From positions 1,364,001 to 1,428,000 of the forward strand of contig QANY01013250.1 of assembly GCA_003255025.1 (NCBI GenBank): 64,000 bases of DNA. Direction: 5' to 3'. The position numbers and the translations under genes are program-made. The notes beneath the pieces were generated by a model that worked only from the letters and a program-made list of their open reading frames with translations, was not told the DNA's origin and did not search any database. Every line of letters starts with the position of its first letter. Within the stretch, counting starts at the first letter, position 1. Shown here one piece after another: positions 23,700 through 36,700 of the stretch. The DNA is from Datisca glomerata. Taxonomy: Eukaryota; Streptophyta; Magnoliopsida; Cucurbitales; Datiscaceae.

Positions 23700-24470
23700 A
23701 ATTTAAAGCTAATATAAATGTTAATATGCCCATTAACATTTGTAGATTTGTGCACTTAAACAGGTAATCAATGAGATTGAAGGAGTACTTCATATGTATC
23801 GGGTAAGATTGATGAAGCAATTATTACATAACTAGTGGGACGTCACCCAAGTCACGTAGTGAGCTTCTTGATCTCACTAGATCAATATGATTTAACTCTC
23901 GCTTATTGAGTACATGTGCCCCACTATAATTTCAAAAAAACAAAGGAACAGTATAGAATCATTTCTTACTATTAGAAAATAAGCACGATTCTTTCTCTTA
24001 CTACTCTTCTAGTCATTTCTTACTATTCGAAAATAAGTACGATTCTCTCTTACTCTTCTAGTCAGTTTGCTATTTTGACCACTGGCACTTCTTAAAAGTA
24101 TTCACGTTGTCATCATAGTTATATAGATTATAGATTGTCTATGTTATAGATCTAGCCTTAAATTGAACGAGAGAAAATGAGATCATTTCCCCAACCAAAA
24201 ATAGAAAAGTGACGGATTTCTCTGACATTAGCTTCCAACGGCATAGCGGCAGTTCAGCGGGAGTAGGCGGTCCAATCTGATCTTCAGTGTCCAGTCACAC
24301 CAGCCAAACTGAAAAGAAAACTTACTTTTTTTTAATTTTTTTTTAACTTTTTTAGGAGCCGATCTGGGACAATTCATATTTGACTGGATGACCCAGATGC
24401 AGCTTCTCTGCCGGGATCCAAATCCAAAATAAATGAGAGAAAGAGACTGTCCCAGTAAATTACTTGATAA
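23700..24470. other. Spacer between the pararetrovirus and the host gene
   Basis: No gene seen. An imperfect 55-base direct repeat around 'atttcttactatt(a/c)gaaaata' lies at 23961-24062. Confidence 0.5.
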
Positions 24471-24476
24471 TTTATT
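24471..24476 (-). terminator. Candidate poly(A) signal of the BAG6/CIP73-like gene
   Basis: AATAAA on the minus strand, about 300 bases after the stop codon at 24776. The spacing fits a plant 3' untranslated region, but plant signals are loose, so this is a candidate. Confidence 0.4.
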
Positions 24477-24775
24477 TCTACAAATACTCGAGTACTTACC
24501 ATTCCATACTTAACCGATATTCATGTTCCACAAAACAGAATTCAATTGCATTCATGACATGTTAAAAATAACAACAATGTTTTAATACACAATGAACCAG
24601 AGAGGTATACTTAAAAACATGATTTACAGGGGTGGAGACCCAACCCAAATCCTGAAGTGTAAATGAATACTGAGTATTATAAAATCCCCAAAAGCAAATA
24701 ATTAATGGATTTACCTCACTGATTCAGATGGTTCCTCAAACGCAAGTGAAGCATAGAGAAAACGTCGCAAGGAAA

Positions 24776-27700
24776 TCAGCTTTGGTCTTCTGCAGGACCT
24801 TGTTTAGGTCGTTCACTAACATCTCGTCGTAAAATGTCAAAATATTCCTGCAGAAATTTCAAAGGAAGAACTCATTTCATTTCAATATGACAAAATTCCA
24901 ATCAAGCAAAGCAGTGGAGAGAAAATGGAACAAAACTTAAGGTAATATAAAGTAGTTAGCGGGAATATTTACATTAGCAAGGGTATCATCGTTGCATATT
25001 GCGTCCATGATATTCTCCATACCACCATTACTATCGGACAACTGAACTGAACTTTCAGCTACAGCACGGAAGATATCTTCAGGTGAATCCATGTGTTCAA
25101 TCCTCTGAGCTACTTGTTGGAGGTCAGTCTACAATTGAATAACCAGACATAATGAGAGCGACAAACTATAAAACTATCTTCAACTCATTTAAATCAATAA
25201 AACTATCTTCAACTCATTTAAATCAATAAGTCAAAACTGAATCAAGGAACCACTAGGGAGAGAAAAGCTCTAACAAAACAAGGCATTGCAATTTACATCT
25301 TATATTGAAACCTTAAAGAGTAAACTTTTGTTCGACGAAACCGAAATGTCTGCATACTGCGGTTCCCCTAATTAAAGAACTCTAATTAGTCAGAAACTTT
25401 TGTAAGATCAGTAGCATAATAATCTAACCAAAAAATTCTACAAGCAGGAAAAAACAATTCTACTAGGACAAAATCAGTACACTAAATAATGAAATTAATA
25501 AGTTCAAGGGTATCGAAGATGTACCAAATCCACTAACTAGTTTTACAATAGCAATTTTCGGCTATTTGAGTCCTGTATTTGCTGACAACATTATACATGT
25601 AATTCCGAGTCAACTAGCAACTAAACTTCCACATAGATAAGTGGATTGAGGCTCGTGACGGATGGCTATACAGCAGGCTAGACACCGACATGAACCACAA
25701 AAATCTGATCTCAATATACTCAAAAACTTGTTTGAGGTCGTGGTGGGTACCTACTGCTCAATAACTTGGATTTCTTTCTACTAGTTTTATCAGCTATCCA
25801 ATAATATGGTCGAAAATAATCATATACCCTGTACAGTATCAAAAAGTATACTCCACAAAAATGTATGGACTAACAAAGCTAGGTGGCTCGTATTCCATAT
25901 CATTAAGAAAACGGACAATTTGTACCAGTATTACATTACAGGAAAACTAATAAAAAGATTCTTGGGAAAACTACACTTTTAGTCCCTAGACTTCAAAAAA
26001 TAGTTCCAAATGGTCCCTGAGCATTTAATTTGAACACAAACCCATCAACTTTGTTGGTAATTCCATAAACTTTTCCATTAGCATTCCGTTAGTATGTGCT
26101 GAGGTAGATAATCTTTCTTTCAGGTTATAACTTACAATGGTGCGGAAACGAAAATGAAAGTTGAGAGGCATAGGTGGTCAAGGAAAAGGTTTCACGAACC
26201 ATTTAAAGTATTGGTGAAAGTTCAGGGATTTAAAAAATGCAATTTTAACAGAAATATAGCATTGAAAGAAGTGAACTGCAGCACCGAAGTAGCAATAACC
26301 AATAAAACAAGCAGTATAAATACCAACTCAATAGCTAAAATGATGGGTAGACACTATTAGACTGATCATTCAACACCAAAGTTCTCCCCCAGGTTGGAAC
26401 TGCTAATAACAGCAGCTCTCATGGTTAAAACCGATAATTTTGTAAATCTGAGATGTATTCAATGAGAATTAGCGGTTCCAAGAAGGCTAAGCCTAGTTAA
26501 ATACTCACCAGGCCAGTCTGTGGAAAGAAAAAGGTACTTTTTGGACGAAATAAACAATGGAATTTGAGTATAGAATTTGAATTTATCTAAATGGAATTTG
26601 AATTGCTGACCAATGTTTTTATATACCTTTCAAGTTCTTAGCCAAAGGCCCTTCATTATCTCTCTATATTATATGTACATATCACTATTTAGCTATATAA
26701 AGATATAGCTTGAGTAACGTAAATTCTGTTATAACCATTTATGTACATTTAATGTGCTCCATGGATAGAGGAATGTATAGCGTTGAAGATAGTAACATAA
26801 GAACTTGAAAGATTTCGTTGAAATTGTTCGTTCCTACCGAAACTCATCAAGAGCTATAGACCAAAAAAATAATATTCAGTATCTTACAGCGCAGAGGTAA
26901 CACAAACCTGGAAATTGTGTTCATCAAGTCTGTGTACTCCAGATGACCTAGCACTGTAATTTGGCTGCGGCTCAGTTCCACTTGGGGATGGTTCCGGAGG
27001 CATTGACCCTCTACTGAGGGCTCGTGATACAACAGGCATCATCTGTTGAAAGATGCTTGATAAGTCCATGCCGCTGCCCTGACCATTCCCCATCCCAGTA
27101 AAGATGTTTTCAATAACTTGGCCGTCAACCTGTTTAGCAATTTCATTGACAGTATTTTGCATTTGTGGACTCTGTGTGAACTGTTGTAGCATGTTTCTCA
27201 AGACATCAGGAGAGCCAACACCAATTTGCTCTGAAACTCCTGACAATAGACCATTCAAAACAGGACTCTGCAAAACCTGAGACATAGAACTAGCCAAATC
27301 AATTTGGCCGTCAGAAGCTGACCCTTCTGACAGTCTATGATCCCTGACTTGACTAACAGTAGAGGGTGGTTGGTTCGCTGATGGGCCATGTGCATTCAAC
27401 CGATTCACAGTGGAGCGAGATGCAAGGGATTGCAAGATCTGTTGGCTGGTTGTCCTTGGCTTATTTTGCTGACCTTGATCACCAGAACCACTGCTTGCTC
27501 CACCATTACTACCCTTGTTTAGTAAAGTTTGCTGCCTGCCTGGCCTCTGATAAATCAACCCCAGACAGTGGGAAAAGTGTTAGGAAGATCCTTTGCAGAG
27601 AACTTTTGATGAATACAGATAACAAAAGTTAATCACATTCACAACAGATCACATATTAATAAAGATAGTCGCATAAATACACTACTTTCCACTCGGATGA

Positions 27701-30700
27701 CCAAGCCTGAAATCATCTGATACAAAAATCACAGCGCCAGAAACAGAATAGGTCGTATTAATATTATCTTACTTTGCGTTCCAGACCTCCGAACCCAAGT
27801 CCAAGAGGAACAGCTCCTTCAGCCATATTATGCTTCTTGCTAGGACCCGGGGTATTTCCCATGCAATCTCCTGACTTGTCCGTGATTCTATCATTCAAGC
27901 AAGTTGAGGCATTCATTGAGTCTGAACTACATTGAGAATCAGGGATACTAGCCTGCTGACAGTACACGAATATTACTAATAGAAGAAAAACATGGAGGGA
28001 AAGAAAACAGGATCCAAGTTCACCGGAAAAAAAAAACACCTTAATCCCATCATCTTCAGGCATGCGCGAAATCCCAGAATAGTCTGTGGTACCCTGGACG
28101 GTAACCTCTCCTTGTCCTAATTGGAGAAGGTTTCTTAGCAGACATTTCCATAATAAAAAAGTGAGAAGTTACTATCCAGTGCAGGTACCTGATTGAACCA
28201 CGTTATGCCCTTGCAAATTGCCAGCAGAACCACTACTTCGTGAATGGATTTCATCTGTGACAGAGGATAGAGAAACAGACTCAGGAGGTGGGTGTGGTAC
28301 AGAAACACCTTGACCAGGTTGTGCCAATGTTGACATTGTCATGCCAACTGGAAGTGATGATCCAGCAGCTGCAGTGACATTTCTAGCAGGTAGCACCCGA
28401 GTTGCTCCCGACTCTGCAGAACCTGTACCATTACGGCGACTTCCTGGCAATCCTTCCCCATTATTTGCCCTGGTACCGACTGGAGAAACATTTAGAGCAA
28501 GTAAAGCCCCTAGATAAACCTCAACAAAGCAAACTTGTGAAGAGAAAGCAGAATAACCTAGTTTCCTTACCAGCATGTATATGGACGTTTATGTGTCGTG
28601 GGGCATTACCAACACCGACAGGACCAATGTTCAAAGGGTTTGATGAAGGAGCAGTACCACCAAGCAAGGAGCTGGCTTGAAGGGGAAATGGCTGCATGCC
28701 ATACATAACATCAGTATCAAAGTAGCCAACTAGCTTGATAGAAACTAAAATCATAAAAAGATGAATGACCAAGACATCATGTAGAGAATGTATTACATAC
28801 TGATGTCAGTGAATGCTACCTATTAAAACATATCAGATGACATATACAGCACTCATAAGAAAATTAGAAAGGCTTCATATTACCACGTGGACAATGAAGC
28901 AATGACATACAAGAATCAAGTGATGGCACGATCAAGCTGTTGGATAATATTGTTTATCTTTGCTTTACTTTTCTAGTATTTAAGAATATTTTAGTATTTT
29001 TAACTTTCTTATCCGTGCATATAAATACCCCATGTACTTTCTAAATTTTATTAGTTAATATAACTCTTTTAGCTTTCTAGTTGGTATCAGAGTCTAACCC
29101 TAACCCTAACCCTAATTTGCCACCTATCACTGCGACAGCGCCGACCACCGCCACCCGCCGCAGCCCAGTTGCCGGCCATCGCCGCCGCCACCTGCAGTCG
29201 CCGGAGCTCTTTTTTTACTGTTTCCAGCTTCACTCTTTCAAAGTGGTTGGCTTTTCCTTGGCTGTGTGCTGACCAGACCTAGGATTTTTTGTATTTTTTG
29301 GATTGTTGTGGCTCAGACCACAGTTTGGTCACTCGTTTGGTGACTTTTTCATGATATAGACGGTTGTGTTCAATCTTTCTTCATCTCTCCATCGGATTTT
29401 CTTGGCAATTTGTATTGCTTTCTTCGATTCGTGATGTCTGAATCTTCAAATGCTGCTGTTACGGCTGTTGCTAAGCCAAATCTAGCTTATCTTGTGTCTG
29501 ATGGAAGAGTTACTAGTGATCTTTTAAATGGACGAAATTTTGCTGCTTGGTCTCGATCGTTGAAGTTATTTCTTGGTGGACGGGAAAAGAGTCTTTGGCT
29601 TCAAGGACGTGTTCCTCGCCCTAAAGATGACGATGCAAAGGAAGCCCAATGGGATGTTAATAACTGTTTGATATTGGGATGGATGTTTAGATCTATAAAA
29701 TCTTTAGTCTATAATATGTTTATGTATAATGAGACGGTTGTCAATTTGTGAAATGCTTTGACTGCCATGTATGTCCATTCAAGGAATGGGGCTCGATATT
29801 TTGAGTTGTATCAGGAGATTGCTAGTGCCAATCAAGAGAGACTTGGATTGAATGTTGCTCAATTTTTTGGATATTTACGTGTACGGTGAGATGAGATGGC
29901 TCAATATGAATCAGTCAGTGACTTTGGGAAAATGGATCATGTAGCAGTCAGTCACTTCATACCCAAATCCTTAATTCCTCTCTTGTACCATTCTTACTTG
30001 AGACCTTTGCCATGGTTGATGGAGATGAGCGTCGACGTCTTATCTCAATCCCGACTCTCATCCCTGCCACCGTTAGTAATAATGATCAGATGGCCCTTGG
30101 TGCTCGTGGTTTCTCTAGTTCTCGTCCTCCAGCTGGGAGGAAATTTTGTCGTCATTGTGGGAACAATGGTCATATCAAGGATATTTATTGGAAACTTCAT
30201 CCCGAGTTGCGCGCTTAATTCCAGAAGAAAATTAATATACCCACTAGATCGGCATCGGTAGCTAATACTTCTGTAGCCACCAGTAATTTGGCTGAGTCAT
30301 CTGTCCTCTCTCAAGTAGCAGCTTTACAGGCTCAGGTCTCTCGTCTTATGTCTCAGCAGACTCCTACTATTGCTATTGCTCCTGTCTCTGATCCTCCTAC
30401 CTCCACTGCCTTAGGTACTCCCACAACACTTTATGTTCGTACTGAGTCACCTACATGGATTTTGGATTCGGGGGCAAATGATCATATGACTGGTGAGTTA
30501 TCAGTTTTTTCTACACCATTGGAACCTGTTAAAGGTTCAGCAAAGTTAGCTGATGGTTCTCGGACCGTTGTGAGCGGTAGAGGGACTGTACAACTGCCTC
30601 CTGAAATTACTCTTACCTCTGTTTTTCATTTGCCTAAATTTGCTATGAACCTTTTATCTGTTAGCCGCCTAGCCAAAGCTCTAGATTGTGCTGTCATTTT

Positions 30701-33700
30701 TTTGGCTGACCGTTGTTTTTTGCAGGACCGTCGCACGAAGAGGATTTTTGGCAGGGGGTATGAGCGGGATGGACTATGCTACTTTGGCGATCCACCTCCC
30801 CTTCAACCACCAGATCCTATTATTCGAGTTGCCTCTTCTATTATTTTTTATTTTCCTGTTTCCTTTTCTTTTAGAGACTTACATTTGTGGCATGCCCGTT
30901 TGGGACATATCAATTTTCAATATCTTTGTTCCTTATTTCCTTCATTGATTAATGCATGTAAATATTTTCAGTTTAAATGTAAAAATTTACGAGCTTTCGA
31001 AACATTGCCATAAGCCTTATATTTCTCGCATGAATAGATTTCCTGTTGTGTTTGATTTAATTCTCTCTGATGTTTAGGGTACCTCTCCTGTTACTACTAT
31101 GTATGGACACCGATATTATGTCACATTTATTGATGACTTTTCTAGATGTACATGGGTTTATTTGTTAGGAAAAAATCTGATGTCTCACTTGTGCTTAAAC
31201 AATTTCTTACTATGATCAAAACCCAGTATCAAACTGTTGTTCGATCGATTCGTTCTGGTAATGGGGGGAGTATATTTCGAGTGATCTTGTCTCTCATCTT
31301 TCTAGACTTGGGATTTTTCAGCAGCTTACATGTCCATATACTCCAGAACAAAATGGCGTAGCTAAGTGTAACAATCGCCACCTTACGGGCATTTCCCGTT
31401 GCCTTTTGAAGGGAATGTCGGTTCCTCAAACTTTTTGGGACAAGTCTGCTCTCACCGCAACATATTTGATTAATAGAGTTCGTAGTCGAATCTTGGGCGA
31501 GCAAACTCCTTTAGGTATCCTTCATCCTGAAAAACCCTTTTCCCTATTATTCCTCGTGTCTTTGGTTGTGTTTGCTTTGTTCAAAACAAGAGTCCTACTC
31601 AAACAAATTAGACGATAGGTCTATCCGTTGCGCATTTATGGGATACTCGTCTAAGTCCAAAGGGTATCGATGTTACGATCCTTCATTTAGATGGTTTGTT
31701 TCTTCTTTGGATGTTACTTTTTGGGAGAATACCCTATTCTTTTCTGGTTCCATTAGTGTTAGGACTGGGGTCCCATCTATTGAGGATCTTCCTCGTCCTA
31801 TCCCTATTATTGACCCCCCTTATATAGATGCTCCCGTTGTTTCCCCTACTTCTTTGCCTCCCATTGCAAGTCCTCCTACCAAGGTGTATAGTCGCCGCTC
31901 TCATCTCCCTGTGCTGAACTCCTCTACGAACGAAGACACTGATCCTCCTCCCTCTCGACGATATCCCTTGCGAGACGGACGCCCCCCTAATCGCCTCACT
32001 TTATCATGTTCTACTGACCACTCTATTGAGAATCATATTTCGTATAGTGCTCTGTCCAGTTCCTTTCAAGGATTTGTCAGTCACATTGATTCTATTACGA
32101 TTCCGCGATCTGTTGAGGAAGCAACACGAGACCCACGGTGGGTGGCCTCTATGCAAGATGAGATGAAAGCCTTGCAAGATAATCATACTTGGGACTTGGT
32201 TGCTTTGCCTCAGGGGAGAAAATGGTTGGATGTTGTTGGGTATTCAATCTTAAATATAATGCCGTTGCAACTGTTAATCAGTACAAGGCCCATCTAGTTG
32301 CTAAAGGTTTTACTCAGATTCCCGGCAAGGATTTCAATGCAACCTTTACTCCTATTGCAAAACTCACTATTGTTCGTCTTATTATCTCTTTGGCTGCTTC
32401 TTACTCCTGGCACTTGCATCAGATGGATGTCAATAACACCTTCTTGAATGGTGATTTGGATGAGGTTATTTATATGGATCCGCCTCCAGGTTTTCAGGCT
32501 GAGGGGGAGTATTCAGGGAAAGTATGTCGTCTGCGAAAATCCTTGTATGGGTTGAAACAGCTGCCGCGAGCTTGGTTTGCTCGGTCTAGTGCAATGGTGC
32601 TTGAGTTGGGATTTCTTATATGTCACTCTGATCATACATGTTTTATCAGACGGCATTCATTAGGGCAATGTGTCGTCCTCTCTGTGTATGTGGATGATAT
32701 CATCTTGACTGGTGATGGCAGTATTGGCATTACTAAGGTCAAGAAAGATCTTAGTTCAGTTTTTTATATCAAAGATTTTCGGGGGCTAAAGTATTTTTTG
32801 GGTATTGAGGTTGCTCGTTCCAAGACAGGTATCTGTCTCTCGCAGCGGAAGTATGTTCTTGACCTTCTTGGTGATACTGGGATGTTGGGATGTAAACCTG
32901 CATCTACACCTATGGATCCGAATGTCAAACTTTCAACTGAATCGGGTGAACTATTAGCAAATCCGAGTATGTATCAGAGATTGGTTGGAAGACTTATTTA
33001 TCTGACCATTACACGTCCCGATCTAGCCTTTTCTGTTAGCCTTGTGAGCCAGTTTGCATGCTCCCCATACTTCACATTTGGATGCAGTTTACCACATTTT
33101 GAGCTACTTGAAGTCTAGTCCAGGCCTTGGTCTTTTCTATTCCTCCAAAAACACATTTGATGTGTCTTACTTTACTGATGCTGAATATGCTGGGTCAAAG
33201 ACAGATAGGAGATCTACACCTGGTATTTGTACTTTTTATGGTAATCATCTTCTCTCCTGGAAAAGCAAGAAACAGTCTGTGGTTTCTCGATCCTCTGCTG
33301 AGGCAGAATACAGGGCAATGGCTCAAGGGACATGTGACGTTCTTTGGCTTCATTCTATTCTAGGGGAACTCGGTTTCTTGCCCTGTTTACCTTCCACATT
33401 GTACAGTGACAATAAGTCAGCCTTAATATTAGCTTCAGATCATGTTCTTCATGAAAGAACCAAGCATATCGAGGTTGATATTCACTTCATTCGAGAGAAA
33501 GTTCGGTCTAGAGCTATCTCTCCTAAGTTTGTTCCTTCATCTGAGCAAACTTCTGATACTCTTACAAACCTGTCTGTCCTACTCTTCTACAGTCAACTCT
33601 TCGCAAGCTAGACATGATTGATATCTGTGAACCAGCTTGAGAGGGAGTGTTGAATAATATTGTTTATCTTGCTTTACTTTTATAGTATTTAAAGGTATTT

Positions 33701-36700
33701 TAGTATTTTTAGCTTTCTTATCCATGTGTATAAATACCCCATGTACTTTCTAAATTTTATTAAATAATATAACTCTTTTAGCTTTCTAGTCAAGCATATG
33801 TGATACCATCCGTACGGGCATCTTTTGTGCATTGCATACGGCTCCACAATGGAATTCATTTTTACCTTCTCTCGAAGGAATAGAAAATATAAGATCTATC
33901 ATACCCAGATCGTTAAATGATCCAATAACCACCCTTCCTTTTATTTTGGAGTAATTAAAAAATACTATGATGGCTCTGTTGCTTTATTATCTCGTTTTTT
34001 ATTTAGCAATCCCAAAGTTTCTTCTGTTTTTCAAATTAAAATAAATAATGATAAAAAATCTTTTTGTTTGTATTCTTTCATAATCTAAATATTGCTAAGA
34101 GTCTTCCGTTGTGAAAACAAAAAATCACAATGGCTTCAGCCACCTACATTGGGAAAACTACCTACAACAGTCTAAATTGGTCCTGTGAGACCAATGTTCA
34201 TTAAGATCCATTTCATTCCCCTGACTTCCTAAAACGCGAGGTCATCTCATCAGTTTCCCCTCCCTTCCTCACCTAAATATCTTACTAATTATAATATTAG
34301 TAATGTAAAATACTATGTTTATATATTAAAAATTGAATATTGTTTTACCAGTCTTAAAAATTTAAATTTATTAAAAGTAGGATACTTAGATAATTAAGAC
34401 ACAAATCGAAGTAGCCCAGAATGTGATTCTGGATACTGGGACCCCACTCCCCCAAAATCAAGAACAACTCTTGATTTCCGATGGGTGCCATTTACTGCAA
34501 GTGAACACACCATAATTCCCGTAAATTTGCAAACATAAGAAAGTAAGAGGAACACAAAATTAACAAACCTGAACCATTATAGGGCTAGGCCCCGAGGGGG
34601 ATATATAAACCGCTGGCCCAGCATTCACAACAGATTCTGCCTGCAGATTGGAGCAGGAGAATTTGTTAGGATCACCAAATCAAGCAACTGCATCAAATCT
34701 AAGAACAAAGGTCAGGACCATACAGGGGACTGTCCCATTCGCAGTGTCAACATTGTACGGCCAATTTCAAGAAGAAGGGCCCCCATTTGTTGCATTGCAA
34801 TTCCTACTTGCATTGATTCTGTCTGGATCTGCCCCCTCACAGTGGCATCAACAGATGATTGCTCTTGCTCCAAGCGTCCTGCAATATGCTACAAAGTCGC
34901 AGCAAGTTACAAAACACAATTAGAATGCTAATTTATTTAAACATAAAACTTAAATTCTTGCTTTGAAAGCCGTATTTACTTGCACATCACATTGTGTTAA
35001 AATGGGATCTAGGTACATAGATGATAGAACCATACAGACTAAATACAAAACACATCAGCTTGCATATCAAGACTTCTTTTATTTTACTGTGCATACTCAA
35101 TTTCCTCATGGATACCAATGGTCCTTGAAAATGCAGATTCAAACCTTCAGATTTGCCAAGTATCCGCTGTAAAGCATTAGACAAGAAGCTTTTCCAATGC
35201 TTACAGCCATAGCATAGTCTTGAAAAAGAACCATGTTGTTTATAGGATATCATCCACATCAGCTTGCATATCAAGGCTTCTTTTATTTTATTGTGCATAC
35301 TCAATTTCCTCATGGATACCAATGGGCCTTAAAAATGCAAATTCAAACTTTTAGATATGCCATGTATCCGTTGTAAAGCATTACACGAGACAGCTTTTCT
35401 CATGCTTACAGCCATAGCATAGTCTAGAAAAAGAACCACGTTGTTTATAGGAAATCATCCGCATTAATAACATAGCATTAATAAAAACAAACATTTCATA
35501 GCCCGTAAGGTTGTACACACACTTATAACTTCATAGACTGTAAACCCAGATTCTCTTATCAGGTTAAGACAATAAATTTGTTGCGGTCCAAGAAAATAAT
35601 GACCATAACATAAAAGCAAACTACATAGATCACTTGGACTAGTTTTAACATCGTATGAAAGCCACAAAGATTAACAACGGATATAGAAAATACCGATAGT
35701 GCAGAAACAGCATGGTCGCTAAGTATACGTTGTACGTGACGCAAAACAATGCTCAAAGCCTCGGGTGTAGGCAATCCCTGTGCATTAGAAGGTAATTCCA
35801 CCCTCGGTGGGTCTCCACCAACACTATTCGAAGATGGATTTGGCCAATATCCTTCATAAGCGAAAGCAGTTAGCGTGCAACAATTCCTACTAACATAATA
35901 ACAATTTCAAACTTTTGGTTTTCCCACCATTTTCGGACAACGCCTGCTCCATGCGGTTCATAAACACAGATAGTGTATTCAACGAGTCAGGAATGGGCTG
36001 ATAACAGAGGGCAAAAAACAATGCAAATTCGCAACAGTTACAATTTTCTAGTAACAGCCAAGCAATTAATAATTGAAACAAGTAAGAAGCAAATATTGCT
36101 ACCACATGAAGAGAAGGAATTGGTACTGCTGCTGCAGCAACAGGAATTTGCACCACTTGAGGAAAAGATTGAAATGGCTGATTAGGAATTGCCTGTCCAG
36201 ACTGTGCCTGATTCTGTGCTTGGCCACTACCATTACCATGATTCCCATCTTCTTCATTTCTTTGACCAGCCTGCCAAAATTAAAAGTACATAACCATTTG
36301 AATCACCATTTCCGGATTTGAGATTTGCATATGGACATAAATACACCCCGGATGAGCTGCAAAAGAGGACAATGACACGACTCTGCCACTCTATAAAGCA
36401 AAATCCCCTTAGACATATATTCTCTTACATGATGGAGAGGGAAAAAGGCCCAACAACATTAGATAGACTAAATGAACTAAGACTGAGAAAAACACATTAG
36501 CCACAAGTTAAAAAGAATGAGATTTAATATTTTTAAATTCCAGTCCATACAATAGTTTAATGCATTACAAGGAGCGGATGAACATCCAGATCATAGATTC
36601 ATGAAATATATATTAAAAAATTTCTTTGAAACCCAACCATCAAGAACAATTTAAAAACTTCCATAACATACCATAGTTGACTGTATTCCACTAGCACCGT

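Larger units (their letters stand above)
21020..23700 (+). mobile_element. Endogenous pararetrovirus (Caulimoviridae-like), partial and decayed
   Basis: The plus strand carries the end of a caulimovirus-type reverse transcriptase, then RNase H, then a further coding stretch, then a non-coding region with a TATA box and a leader. This is the order of a linearised plant pararetrovirus. There is no LTR and no integrase, which separates it from gypsy elements. The N-terminal half of reverse transcriptase, protease, capsid and movement regions are not seen. Placement near the florendovirus/petuvirus group is inference. Multiple stops and frameshifts show an old, inert copy. Confidence 0.75.
28938..33790 (+). 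mobile_element. Full-length Ty1/copia element in intron 10 of the BAG6/CIP73-like gene
   Basis: The element is 4853 bases long, flanked by CAAGC at 28933-28937 and 33791-33795, a clean 5-bp target duplication. It has two short LTRs, a methionine-tRNA primer-binding site right after the first and a purine-rich tract before the second. Gag-protease-integrase-reverse transcriptase-RNase H lies between them in copia order. It is oriented antisense to the host gene, so its own signals are not read in the gene's transcript. The LTRs differ by about 11 substitutions and one gap over 143 bases, so the insertion is not recent. Confidence 0.95.
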
